Assembly: GCA_947652605.1 (NCBI GenBank)
Contig: OX393579.1
Span: forward strand, 18,063,674 to 18,127,673
Reading direction: 5' to 3'
Length of the DNA stretch: 64,000 nt
Source of the DNA: Elmis aenea
Taxonomy: Eukaryota; Arthropoda; Insecta; Coleoptera; Elmidae
Part shown: positions 37,101 through 48,500 of the stretch, in pieces
Numbering within the stretch: the first letter of the stretch is position 1
Layout of the letters: each line of letters starts with the position of its first letter
Translations under genes and position numbers: made by a program
The notes under the pieces: model-generated
The model's input: only the letters and a program-made list of their open reading frames with translations
What the model was told of the DNA's origin: nothing
The model's database searches: none

Positions 37101-37641
37101 TGTTGTACCCTCGGTTATACCGGCTAACTGAAATTCGATTTTTCATGAGGATCTTATGTGTTATAAGAGTATTGTTTAAAATTTGGCCAAGTTAATAAAT
37201 ATTTAATAGCAATATGTTGAATAAATTAGAAACTGGACAATTATTTCACCAAATTAATAACTTTTGTTGCTCTCCAAGGGCATCTTGTTTGTGTTAATAT
37301 AGTTTTTTTAAACCATTTGTCTTTCGTTGATATAAAAATTATACTCCAGATATTTTTGAAATCAGAAAAATAATTCAGCATCTACAAAAAAAAGTTTAAA
37401 AATGGAAAGAAATTAAAAAGTTAATGTCGAAAAACAAAGCCTTATCAATGTGGCAAAAATTTTAAGGAACAAAAAAAAAATTCAGTAAAAAGTCAGTTTT
37501 TCAGATATTTTCAATTTTTATAAAAACGGTTGTAGATATCTAAAATCGAATGGTTACTTTTGTTTTTCTTTAGGTTTTTGGAATCTTGATTTTGCACCAA
37601 TGGATGACACTTTAGCTGAACAGGAGGGCAAAGATTTTTAA
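31179..37641 (+). CDS. CtIP/RBBP8 (Sae2 family) DNA end-resection factor, complete, 8 exons
   Basis: CtIP stimulates MRE11-RAD50-NBS1 to cut DNA ends and starts resection for homologous recombination in the nucleus. Exons: 31179-31308, 31408-31504, 33182-33231, 33282-33900, 33967-34245, 36790-36898, 36955-37057, 37574-37641; all junctions are GT-AG and in phase, giving 484 aa. The N-terminal 90 residues look helical with a CRC motif, like the CtIP tetramerisation region. The middle is disordered and Ser/Lys-rich and contains SSTLTQFFG (279-287). The C-terminal Sae2-like domain holds GWACAECKDYYNGL (Cys423, Cys426), NQCSKHRKKF (447-454) and PPPDTPTGFWNLDF. Thr460 in DTP aligns with the CDK site Thr847 of human CtIP. 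Shorter than the human protein (897 aa), as is usual for invertebrates. The ATG has a good context (ACAACAATGG). Confidence 0.92.
31699..32345. mobile_element. Foldback MITE (GGTCCAAATTCGATGGG family) in CtIP intron 2
   Basis: The left end is TACAGGGTGGTCCAAATTCG and the right end is its inverse ('CAAATTTGGACCACCCTGTA'). The arms also mirror 'AACGGTTCTGAGTTTGTCTC'. This is the shortest, perhaps internally deleted, of the three palindromic copies in the window (compare 34538 and 50678). Just left of it at 31596, TACAGGGTGTCATAATAAG starts another, one-sided element. Confidence 0.75.
32346..33181. other. CtIP intron 2, right part
   Basis: AT-rich intronic sequence with two isolated CACCCTGTA termini (about 32420 and 32694), which suggest decayed relatives of the TACAGGGTG elements. 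No exon or RNA gene was recognised. It ends in acceptor TTATAG at 33181. Confidence 0.45.
34538..35561. mobile_element. Foldback MITE (GGTCCAAATTCGATGGG family) in CtIP intron 5
   Basis: The left end TACAGGGTGGTCCAAATTCG mirrors 'CCCATCGAATTTGGACC' near 35545, and the inner phrase 'TTAAGATAGAGAAACGGTTA' has its inverse at the right. The centre holds a second small palindrome around 'GATAAAC...GTTTATC' (35090-35165). Arms are about 90% alike by eye. Confidence 0.75.
35575..36525. mobile_element. Second foldback element in CtIP intron 5
   Basis: 'CCATTTTGGCACTAAAGATG' near 35687 and the decayed inverse 'CATGGGTAATGCCAAAATTG' near 36484 mark the arms. 'TTGCCATGATTTCGTAAACA' (35999) mirrors 'TGTTTACGAAATCATAGCAA' (36259). 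The right end is GGTCCACCCTCTATA. A remnant of the same family lies at about 535-868. Confidence 0.65.
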
Positions 37642-39511
37642 AACATTTTCAATTTTATTTTGAATCTTGTCATTCATAAATAATGCAATGGTTAGAAAAA
37701 TGATTGAACAATTGTGATATAGAAATGTGGCAGCTTGGAGTAGAGATCCTGAATTTAGCTATTTTGTGTTATGAAATTTATTGTGAAAGTTTTTTTTTTA
37801 AGTACTTGTAAAATTGTTGCTTTATATGAGGATTTAAAGCATCGTTTTAATATTTTTGGGTAAAGTTAAACTGAAATTAATTCCTAAAAATAAAGGCAGC
37901 TTGAAAAAGATCAAGTTGTTTATAATATTCAAAATGTTCGAGAGCCTTATTGTAAATCACTTATTTGTTCAAGACAAAGCATATATAATTATTGTTTTTC
38001 ATTTTTTTTTGTACATTGGAAATGGAAGTGATATTAAGTTATTAATAGTTGTGTCAATAAAACTTTTAAACAGTAAAGTTTCACATACAAAATGAATCTT
38101 ATAACTATCCTAAAAGCAACTTAAGGTTTCTTTAGTGTCAGTTCTGTACTAAGACAAGTTGGGTTAAGAATAATTATGTTAATTTGTTTTTTGAAGTTGG
38201 GAGAATTCTATGTTTATTTTGATTTTTTTCTTAATAAAGAGTTGACATATTTTTGTAACTTTTTATGTAAAGAATGTAACATATTTTTGTTAAAATGGTA
38301 ATAAATTTATATTGAACTATATGTCTGTTTTTGTTTTTTGTTAATTTGAAGTTATGACAATTTTTATGTTGATAAATTAACAGCATACTAGCCATAGTGA
38401 TGGTGGTATACAGTCTGGGCCTATCACAGGGGGGGGGGGAGGGTAGATGGGACTAATTCCCAGGGCCCGGTGTTGCAAAGGGGGCCCGGATTCGAGCTAA
38501 TACACAATGTTTTGTTAACAAATACTGTTAAAATTTATGAGAATAGCGACAAATTAAATAAAATAAATTTAAAACAGGCTGATGTTTTTCCGTTTTTTTT
38601 TTAAATTTTTGACCAGAATAGTTTTACTTTTTAAAAATGTATGGTAATATTATGTTAAGGTATATTTCCTTTACCTTAATAGATATTATTAGTGAAAGTT
38701 TTTACCTTTATTAAAAACAAGATTGTGGGGTCATCTGATAAGAAAAATCAGAAAAGTTTGCCATAAAACTGCAATTTTGGATCATAAAGTATGTATTTAT
38801 ACATTTTATTTGGCATTAAACCACGTTTGTCTGTTGAAATTTAAAAAAAAATCGCCTACGGCGCATTTTGTCTCCTTCCCCCCACTTTGCTGTGCCAATT
38901 TCTTGTAATTAAAAAAAAAGGTCATCGGGTCCCGGTTTAACTTTAGGAAAATATGGTAGGCCTACCCATAGGCCTGTAGTTTTTACCCATTTACATTTGT
39001 GTTGTCCATGCTGCATTTCTGAGACCTATTCATTGATGCATTAATGTTTTCAAAAAAGTTCCATGGTACGCTAGATTCGGCTAGAATAATAAACAAACTA
39101 AAAATGTTTTTTTTTTTAAATCGCTAATAACCCGGTTACACTTGTTGATACAAAAATATTTTTGGGAAAAAAGTTGTAGATTTTTTTACACACTAAAATT
39201 AAAGCATTCATTTATTTCAATATTTGTCATTTTGTGTAATTTGAACTTCCTTTGTAGCTCTTATCGTTAACAAGATCCTAATATTGACCCTTCTATGTGG
39301 ATCACCCTGTATATCAAAATGCGAGTCTTAAAGGGCCCCGGGGCCCGAATTTTCTGTGAACGGCCCTGTATACAGTAACTTTTTTTTTGTTTTGTTACAC
39401 AAATTACTAAAAAAATTAAATAATAATTTTCTGTTTATAATTTTTGTAACAATAACTATTACAATGTAAATGAACAAACAAATTTTACATATGACATTTC
39501 ACTATTATAGA
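37642..39511. other. CtIP 3' UTR, convergent intergenic region, 3' UTR of the exchanger
   Basis: CtIP and the exchanger converge here. AATAAA signals on the plus strand near 38232 and 38302 are candidates for CtIP poly(A). 38407-39372 appears to be a decayed transposon: 'AGGGCCCGG' and 'GGGGGCCCGGATTC' at the left are inverted as 'GGGCCCCGGGGCCCGAAT' at the right. No further gene was recognised. Confidence 0.45.
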
Positions 39512-42500
39512 TTATGTACAGGAAGGTAAATTTACGGGGAAAAAAACATTTAATTCTATTAATGTTCCAATAATTAAAAAAACTCCGTACATCACAAGGC
39601 ATATGGATCCTACTTTCCAATTTAATCTGAAACAATATAAACCCTGTTTTGTATGTATGTATAATTTAAAATTCATGAATAGCAAAAATCAAAAGGTTTT
39701 AGTACTGTTGGAGTGAATAATTTGATAAAACTTTACTCAAATTAAAAGAATTACATTATTTTAAGTAAAATTTTACGTTTCTACTGCCTTTGTGTATTAC
39801 ATATTGTTTGGTAACAAACTTACCTAAATCGTGTACATAATAAACATATGTACAAACAAATTAATGTAGAAAATAAGCAAGTGGCGTTGTAAGCTAAACC
39901 TGAAGAATTAATTACTATTGAGTGATTGCCTGGAATCCTTGGGTAAAACCACGTTTTCAAAAGCCAGGGCAATCCCAAACAAAACAATATTTCAAAAGTG
40001 TTTGCACCAAAGGCGCTGCTCATTCCCATTCCTCCTTGTCCTGCAAAAATAGTTTGAATGCTTTATGATTTACCCTCGTGTATCAGATACTGACAAAGCT
40101 TTATTTTAGCATTTTTAACCTTGTTTTGATATAATGATACAGGATACGATCTCGGGCATGCTGCTTCCAATAGCCAAGAAAGATAATCCGGTTACAGAAT
40201 CTGGTATGCGTAATGTATCACCTAAAAATGTTACATATATGTACAGCGTGTCCAAAAGTAATGGAATATGCTACATATCTCAGTAAATATCCACTTTAGG
40301 GAAAAATGTTTTGAATAAAAGTTGTTTGGTACTTAGTTTTCCACCATAAGACTAAATTTTTTTTTTTTTTAAATAACAAGCGCTATGAAAAACAATTGAA
40401 TTTTTTTAAATGGCAAGGTACCCCTATATTATACTCATTTGATAGAGAATTTTTTTCTCTTTTCAATGATGGGGTCACCTTAAAAATTAAATTAATGCTA
40501 AGAGGCCGGAGAATATCGAAAATTTAAAAGATCGTATTAGAGAAATTACAACTGAAATGGTTGGGAATGTTATAAACGGGTTTAAAAACCGAGTTTATCA
40601 TTGCCAAGCTGTAAATGGTTCACAGTTTGAACTCTTATTGTAGATTTCGTCAAAATATGTTAGTTCTTATGATGTTTTTATACTAAACAATTTAAATAAT
40701 TTAAGAGTATTTTCACGATTTTCTCAAAAAGTTGCTTAAGTAAGGGTACTAAAGTTTTGCATCATTGAAAAGAGAAAAAATTCCCTATCAAATCAGTATA
40801 ATATAGGGGTACCTTAACATTTAAAAAAATTCAATTGTTTTTCATTGCGCTTTTGTTATTCAAAAAAAGAAAATTAATTTTGTCTTATGGTGGAAACCTA
40901 AGTACCAAACAACTTTAACTCAAAACATTTTTCCCTAAAGTGGATATTTACTGAGATATATAGCATATTCCATTCCTTTTGAACACACTGTATAATTTGT
41001 GTAGATAGAAGGTATATTAGTGTCATTTTATCTGAGTGTTACATGATTTTAACAATTAGTTTTTCAAACCATATGGTTTTGCACCTACTAAATTATATAC
41101 AGGGTGTCCCAGATTACATTTCCAGCATGGGGATCTCGCTTATTATAAGAGATACAGGTTTGTTTAGATTAGATGAATTGTTCCTTATTATGAGAGGAGC
41201 CACAAACAATTTTTAAAAATACAAAATTGCTCGTACTTTTAGATGTTATAGCAAAAATATGAAAATATCGATTTTTTTTCTCTATCAATTTTATTTATAC
41301 CCTCTGAAGGTACTTTTTTATGTAGAATATAACTATTATGTTTTATGTTAGATTTTTTTATCACTTTGTTTTTGAGATATTACCTCTAACTTCATATTAT
41401 CTTATGGGGCGTCAAGTTGGCTTTGGAATAATTCGATGTGTTTTTATTTCCTCTTTCTGACGATGCATCATATATTATATCTATTGTTATAAATAAGTCA
41501 GGAACTCAAGAAAAACCGTATTTTACCGATATTATTTTAAGTTAGCCATGTAACGTATTAAACGGGCAAGTTGACTTTGGAATAGTGAAATGTGTTTTCT
41601 TTTCTCCTCTTTCTAACATTTTTCTGTCATATCTGTTTTTATAAGTAACTTGGAAAATCAAGAAAAACAATATTTTACCCTTATAATGTGATCGTAGAAA
41701 AAGTATGCTACATAACACGAGTTGCACAATTACGCACTCGTGGAAATACGCACTCTTGTTGTGTAATATGCTATTAAATTACCTATGACAGTAATAAACC
41801 ACGACATTAAATACGAAGTCGCTCCAATCCAAAACATGCACATTAATAAAGCAATTCCATAAAGTCTGGTATATTTTCTGCAATCTGGCGTCGAATATTT
41901 TAATGCAAACTGTATGGGCCATATTAAAATCCACCAAATTTGTCTATAAACTGGCTCTGACCCGGGATATTCCCAAATACTTTTGGATATTTCTGAAAAT
42001 AACGAAAAATAACTTAATTATCGAACTTATACGCTAGGGATGCTAAAGTTTTTTGTACATTCGTGGCCGGCGCCAGGTTATTTAGCGCCCTAGGCAAAAC
42101 TTATTATAACGCCCCCTTTCACACAAATTTTTACAGAAATTAATATTTGTGATAGTACGATAATCGATAAACAATAAAATTTTATGGTGATTACACATTT
42201 TTGCGCCCCCCCTATGGATAGCGCCCTAGGCGACCGCCTAGTTCGCCTTAATGGTAGCGCCGGCCCTTTGTACATTCAAGCTACTTTCTTTTTAGTAGAG
42301 TGACTTCGTGAGCTACTCGTATACTGGGGAAAAATACAAAGTTGGAATCTAATTTTAATGTTCACAAACGTATCAAAATGTCAACGTGGTTGAATCCAAC
42401 TAAAATAATTATTTAAGGTTAAAAATTTAACTAAAATGGTGCTTGTATCCAAAATTGCTTCCTGTTTCCTAAAATGTAAAAATATACAGGGTGTTCCATT

Positions 42501-45500
42501 TGAAATAACAAAGTAACGGGTCGTTTCCGACGAAACCGGAAGTGAAACAATAGTGTTCATAATATGTTAAAATCATCCAAATTTTTACTCATATCATATG
42601 TCTAAAATTTCATTTATCTAAAATCAAAACTAAAGAAAAACAGGGGGTGTACCAGAACTCAGTTACACCCGGTATAGCTGTTCCAGAATCCCTAGACAAA
42701 CAATTATATAACTATTTTCATGATTTTCCGCAAATCGAAAAGTCTGAAAAACATCGACCTTAATAATCCAAAATCCGTAAAATAGCAATACCTGTGCTTT
42801 CATCAAGCATTCCATTTCTTACTTCCTTAAATTGATCTTCACATGTTTCGGCACCATTTTGTTTTGTTAAATCGTAATCATCTAAAATTGCAACATCTTT
42901 AAAAATTATTTTGCCAAAATTAAATCCGAACCTCTACTTTGGTTCTTGTTTACATTTTCCTCCTCCATTAAACTTTCAATAACTTGATCTTCTTCGGCTT
43001 TGATTTGCTTGCCTTCATTTTTTCTCTTGCGTTTCTTGGCAACTTTATTAATTGTTCCATGTATTGGTTTATTGAAATACATAACTAAAATCAGTTCATT
43101 CTAAATGTGTAAATAACATCAACGAAAATGTTAAACTTACTTATTAAGTATAATATGTAAGTTAGTACAAATGCTAAAGCTTCATACCATTGCACTAAGT
43201 CATCGTAAAGGGTAACAATTAACAAGAGGACGGAAATTGCGTACACAAAACAATCGCGAGTAATGGACCACCAATCTAAGGCGTGTGTCTGAAAGGAAAT
43301 CAATTCAAATTAAACTTTGTTGCCGAGTCGGATCTTCATATACTTGACGGTTTAACTCGTATTCAAAGCGAATTTTAAAATTTCAAAGTTAAATATGAAC
43401 ACTTTTATCTCCATGCTGACTTAACGTCGGAATATGTTTGTTTTTCTAACTACTGTAGCAAAATTTCTTAGGTAAACGAAGGTTAATTTTATTAAAAAAA
43501 TACAGGTTTTCCATTTAAATAGATTTTAGTTTGACGAACAAACTGTTTTAAGATACTTATTAAGTTTATTTAATGAGATAAATCAAAATACTTTTTAACA
43601 AGGGCCGCATCATAATTATTAAAAACTATATGAGCTAGAACCATCAAATTTTAAGAATATTTAAAGTGGTTTTCTTCAACAACAAAGCGTCGTCCCTTCA
43701 CTTTCGGGAATAGAGTCAAAATTTTCATACCGATGTCAATCTCACTTTCCGTCGTAAAACGATGATCACGTAATCTTTCTTTAAAGTTAAAAAAAATAAC
43801 CAGAAGCCACACATTGCAACAACAAGGGAGTATGGTGAATGTAGAATCATATGAACGTTATTTTCTCTCAAAAAGTTTCCAGTTAGGTATCTCAGCCGTA
43901 TGCGAAGAAGGGAAGAAGCATTATTGTGGTAAAGCCTCTGATTTCAGGACCTGAAGATTTTCAGGCAGGCATTGTTGGATAAACCAGCTGTAACAGTCTT
44001 CTTGCCCGACCAACATGATAGCTTTAAACAAACCTCGTACTGTTGAAGAAAACAGCGTACAATCGCACGCTATATTGTCAGTGGGTCGTCTTCAAACACT
44101 CATTATCTGTTTTTTTTACGCGTGAGAACATTGTAAAGGTATGTTAGTAAGTAATTTGTGAGCTCGTCTGTTGATTCTAACACACTCTGCCTTACGTGGA
44201 TTCCAACTAAGTATTCCACTATTCTAATGCGCAACTCTTCTACACAAATGCAGATCCAATACGAGGTGCAGTTTCCATCATTTGGTCGGTACATCGGTCA
44301 TAATTTTCCGGACAGCGGATACATTTTTTGGAACTACAGCTAAGCAAGGCATTCCCGAGTGTTCCTCTTCACTAAGAGTGCCACGACTCCGAAATTCTGC
44401 AAACCAGCGAGATAAAGTGATTCGAGGTAAAGCATCACTTCCGAAGGCCAATTGTAGGCACTGCACCTATCGTTCATCAGAGAGGCCTGCTTCAAAATTG
44501 TAGCAAATCATAAAATGATAGTGTGATCTTTCTAACTCTATGTCGCTTCACGTTTCGAGATTTATTTCATTTATTAGCATGAAATAAATTGCTACTCGCC
44601 TATTTTTAGTAAAGTTGAACCTCTATTCGTCGGTCCTTATATTCGTAAAATCCAATATTTATTTATCAATTTTTTTTTCGGCAAAAAAGCTTCGATTTTC
44701 GTCCAAAAGTTCAATTTTCATCAAGAAATTAAAAAAAAAAACAGACATTGGACTAGTACATTGCTAAATTGAATGCTAGTGAATCGTCGGAAAAGGTATA
44801 AAAAGACATCGATTACCAAAACTGAAGTTACTAGAAGTTTTAATGGATGGCGGCTCTCCTTCTAAACAATAATTCCTTCCTTCCTTTACAGCTTCTGCTA
44901 TCATCGCTTTTAAGCAAAGGTAAAAATTTGGTCAAAGTTTTATTTATTTATTTATGAGATTCGGGACTGGGAATGGATTATTCAAATTTAAGTTAATTCC
45001 TCTGAAAATATAGATTATAAATTTGTCCGATTCAGTATTCGACCGTCTCTCAGGAACGGATTTACGTTGAATGTAAAGGTTCCACTGTATATAGGGTCTT
45101 TGATAATATTTCCAGCATGGAAATGTCGCTTATTATAAGAGATACAGGTTTGCTTAAATTAGATGAATTATTGTTAAGTATGAGAGGAGCGATAATTTAT
45201 TTTTAAAAGTACAAAATTCCTCGTACTTCAGATGCTATAGCAAAAAATATAAAAATGTTGAATTCCTTTTTTCTCCCATAACTTTCTTGTTTTGTTCATT
45301 AGATCAATTTTATTAGTAAGGAACCTTTCTAAGGAACTTTTTAGCTTCATAGCTTGATTGGTAAACTACGATTTTTCTTGATTTTGTGACTTATTTATAA
45401 AAATAAGTATAGCAACATCTCATTAAAAAAAGAAGAAAAAAAAACATATTTACCTTTTCCATAGCCAACTTCACGGCCCATAAGAAAAAATGAAATTAGG

Positions 45501-48500
45501 GGTAATATCTCAAAAATGGTAAGAGATAAAATAAATGTAAAATAACATACATTAAAAAGTACCTCAACAAAGTGCTTATAAAATTGATCCAATGTTTAAA
45601 ACAAAAAAGTTATGAGAGAAAAAAAAATTGGACATTTTCATATTTTTTGCTATAACATCTGAAGCACGAGGAATTTTGTACTTTTAAAAACAGATTGTAG
45701 CTCTTCTCATACTTAAAAATAATTCATACAATTCAAGCAAACTTGATCTTTTATAATAAGCGAGATTTCCATGAAAATGTTATCTGGGACTAGATGTTTA
45801 ACACATGCATAATAAACATTTCGCGAACCAAGCCGTTTTCCCGTATCTCAATAATTGTAAACTGACCCTCGTATTCACCTTTATACGAAACTATTATTTT
45901 ATCGGTTATTATAAATTTTTTGCGTAATTTTTAATTTTGAAGTCAGTTATTTGAGTTTACCATGTTTGCAAAAATACTGCAGCACGCAGGAACGGCCAAT
46001 ATATTGAAAACATTTGATCCCACGACAGTTCCAACACCGATATCTCCTTCGGTAATAAAAGTTCCCACAAAATTGACAAATAATTCAGGACTTGCACTAG
46101 TTATGGCCATGAAACTTGCTCCTGCCACGTCCTCAGAAATTTGTAGACCTAAAATTATAGATACTTAAGTATGAAGGATCATACATTTTTATATAATTTT
46201 ATATAATAATATCTTTTTGAGTAGATTTTGGAATAATATTGAAATTTAAAAGCCACAATTCTCCACAAATTTATGTCATATATGTTATTACAACTAAATT
46301 AATGTTTATTAACAAGTTTCTGAAAATTAGCGTATTTTGATATTTATTTTTTTATATGTTTAATGAAAATAATTATCAATAAAGTAATTCGGTCAGGGTA
46401 ATGATGATAAAACTGCGTGGCTTTAACCGATAATTTTAAACCTCTGGCATTAAAAAGTAAATGTGTTTAATTATTTTGATACAAATTTTTTATTGTTTTA
46501 AAGAGAGAGAGAGACTTGTGTGCAGTCAGAAATAGGAAGTTGAATTTCAAGTTGCAATAAGTTAAAATACAGTATTGACTGTATTGAATAAATTAGTTTA
46601 GCCAAGTTATTCTTTAACTCATATCAATGATTCAAATATGTTTGTACTTGAGTAATTTTGAGCTCTTAATTAAATGCACGGTGTCTCAAAGATCATTACC
46701 ACATCAATTATTTTTAGAAATTATCCCAATAAACCATAAATTATAAAATGGTGAGAATATTACATAAATACAGGGTGTTGCATGACCAAACGGCCAAACT
46801 TAAGGAGCATGTTCCTTGAGTCAATTTAAGCAAAAAAAATTATATAAACAAACCATAGTCCAAAACTCGATAGTTATCAAGTTATAGACCTTTAAAGTTT
46901 ATAAAAAAGGTAAATTTTTAACATAAAAAGTATGAGATAGCGCTTTTATCTTCTAAAATATTGATTTAACTACTAAATGTTTTTTATAAAAGATGCATCG
47001 CCATCCTTTCTGCGCCTTATGGTGTACTCGATTTTGTTTTGTTTTTTACTGTTTATTTGCTATGGCAACCGACCTAGTTATTTTAAATGGAACACCCTGT
47101 ATATCATTACATTTTTAGATTTCTCTTTAAATATATCTACCTTATAAAATGTAAAAGGTCATATAGGGCTAAAATTAACCTTTTTCGAGTTATTAATTTT
47201 TTTCTCGAAAATTTTGAGCAACTTTGAAAAAGATTAAGTATTTAAAAAATGTGTGACAACCGAAATTTAACGAATTCGATGAGAAGTAACAAACGCTCTG
47301 TATGAAATTTCAAAATTTTAAGTAATACAAATCGTGTATAAAGTTATCGGAAGTATCATTTCCAAACGAATTTTAAAAGTCTATAACTCGATAACCATCG
47401 AGTTTTGGACTATGATTTATATAAATTTTTTTGCTTAAATTGACTCAAGGAACATGCTCCTTAAGTTTGGCCGTTTGGTCATGCAACACCCTGTATATAA
47501 ATACTAGAAATATATTTGAAATTTTTCAGTAACTCTAAAAAGCTTTATTGAACTATTTTACTGTTAAATGACACTTTAATAGTTTTATTACGTTATAAAC
47601 AAATGTAAAGTAAGATTGTTTCTAACACTTGTTTAATAACTAGGTATAATTAAACTGCATTTATTCAAATCATGCGAGTAACTTTTTTTTAATTTTCGTG
47701 ACGCAGTCTTGATCTAATGTGTTTAATGCGCTATCATTTAGAATTCATACATCTTTAAGCCAAAAAACATAGAAAAAATGCTGTTATTAAAAATTTGACT
47801 TACTGACAACTAATTTTTGAATTGCTGGCACAAAATAGTCGTCGCAAACGATTGAGAGTAATATAAAACAGTAGCAAGTCAGTAAAAAATAAACGAGCAC
47901 CCATCCTTGCTGTCTTTGATCTCTTGTTAAACCATCGCTAGGAAATTCGTGAATAGCAGCTGGAGTACAATTGTAACCTTCTACCAAGTTAAGTAAATGG
48001 CGATTGTTTATCGACATTCCTGAATGGACAAAAAATAAAAAATATAAATCACATTATTTTAACAACGATAAATCTTTTGTAAAATACTTAGATCAATTTT
48101 TAATAACAGCAATTTTGTGAGTTCTATATATTTTATATTGCTTTTGTTCCTGTTTGTTGCAATAATTTTATTACAAAAAACGAATACAAAATTTCTTTTC
48201 CTAAAGTTAGTATTAAAAAGTATTTTAAAAATATGCGCAAAAGTAAAGTGCCCTTATTTTAAAACTTACAAAAAATTCGTGGTAAGAAATTGTTTAGCAA
48301 TCAAAAATATGACAATACGAACGTTGACGTTATAATTTCATTTTCGAATTTTATAGTAGTGTCAACATTCAAAAAGTTTGCAACGAATAGATACGTTTTT
48401 TTATTATCGATTAATCGGAAAATTTTATTCTCGAGAAAAGTTGGTGTATGGACTAAAAGGTTTTTTTTTTTAGTTTAAAAAGCTCAATGAAAGTTCATAC

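Noticed and set aside
45943..46128. Separate 61-residue minus-strand gene starting MAGASFMA
   Set aside because: This is exon 3 of the exchanger; the shown Met is internal and the alpha-1 repeat continues across the splice sites.
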